12,732 bases of DNA from JAOTYV01 sp041557595 (GTDB lineage Bacteria; Pseudomonadota; Alphaproteobacteria; UBA8366). Made by a program: the position numbers and the translations under genes. The notes under the pieces were generated by a model that made no database searches, was not told the origin of the DNA, and saw nothing but the letters and a program-made list of their open reading frames with translations. Below, one piece after another: positions 12,693 through 12,732 of this stretch. The DNA lies in assembly GCA_041557595.1 (NCBI GenBank), contig JBFFGE010000142.1, forward strand, positions 1-12,732, given 5' to 3'. Within the stretch, counting starts at the first letter, position 1, and every line of letters starts with the position of its first letter.

Positions 12693-12732
12693 TCAACCTG
12701 CCTTTAATTGGAATCAATTAAAGGCAGGTTGA
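12693..12732. terminator. Perfect 18-bp stem hairpin after the aminotransferase stop codon
   Basis: TCAACCTGCCTTTAATTG (12693-12710) and its exact complement (12715-12732) flank the loop GAAT. The stem begins one base after the TAG at 12689-12691. It probably ends the aminotransferase transcript and perhaps one arriving from the other side. The window stops at the last base of the stem, so a T-run cannot be checked and the repeat could be longer. Confidence 0.7.

Overview
The window is a 12.7 kb piece of a GC-rich chromosome, most likely from an alphaproteobacterium. Protein style supports this: an HDFNNLLG-type hybrid histidine kinase, an FMN-dependent glutamate synthase-like protein with an N-terminal membrane anchor, and a serine-glyoxylate-type aminotransferase. 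The genus cannot be told from the sequence. Seven protein genes are supported. No tRNA, rRNA, CRISPR array, insertion sequence or prophage gene was seen.

Minus strand, 8476 down to 122: four genes point the same way and look like one functional unit. The first encodes a very large (1388 aa) multidomain membrane protein. Its order is signal peptide or N-terminal membrane segments, two rhodanese domains, a YidC/Oxa1-like insertase-type membrane domain, a PEP-synthase-type ATP-grasp domain, a helical middle region, and a PEP-synthase-type phosphohistidine swivelling domain. After it come a secreted PhnD-like substrate-binding protein with no transporter partners in the window, a membrane hybrid histidine kinase, and a response regulator with a c-di-GMP phosphodiesterase (EAL) output. 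The last two are one base apart and are probably translationally coupled. My reading, which is inference, is an envelope sensing pathway: a small anion-like ligand or the state of the fusion protein is read by the binding protein and kinase and turned into a change in c-di-GMP. The fusion protein is the standout item of the window.

8477-8919: a 443 bp divergent intergenic region. The half next to the fusion gene is strikingly AT-rich and carries two good inverted repeats. The half next to the plus-strand gene is GC-rich and carries two strong potential hairpins.

8920-12732: an unrelated-looking metabolic block. A plus-strand FMN/3Fe-4S glutamate synthase-like protein (8920-10446) converges on a minus-strand short-chain dehydrogenase (10478-11326). 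That gene is divergent from a plus-strand class V aminotransferase of the serine-glyoxylate/alanine-glyoxylate type (11504-12691). The window ends exactly at the end of a perfect 18-bp-stem hairpin lying one base after the aminotransferase stop codon, probably a terminator.
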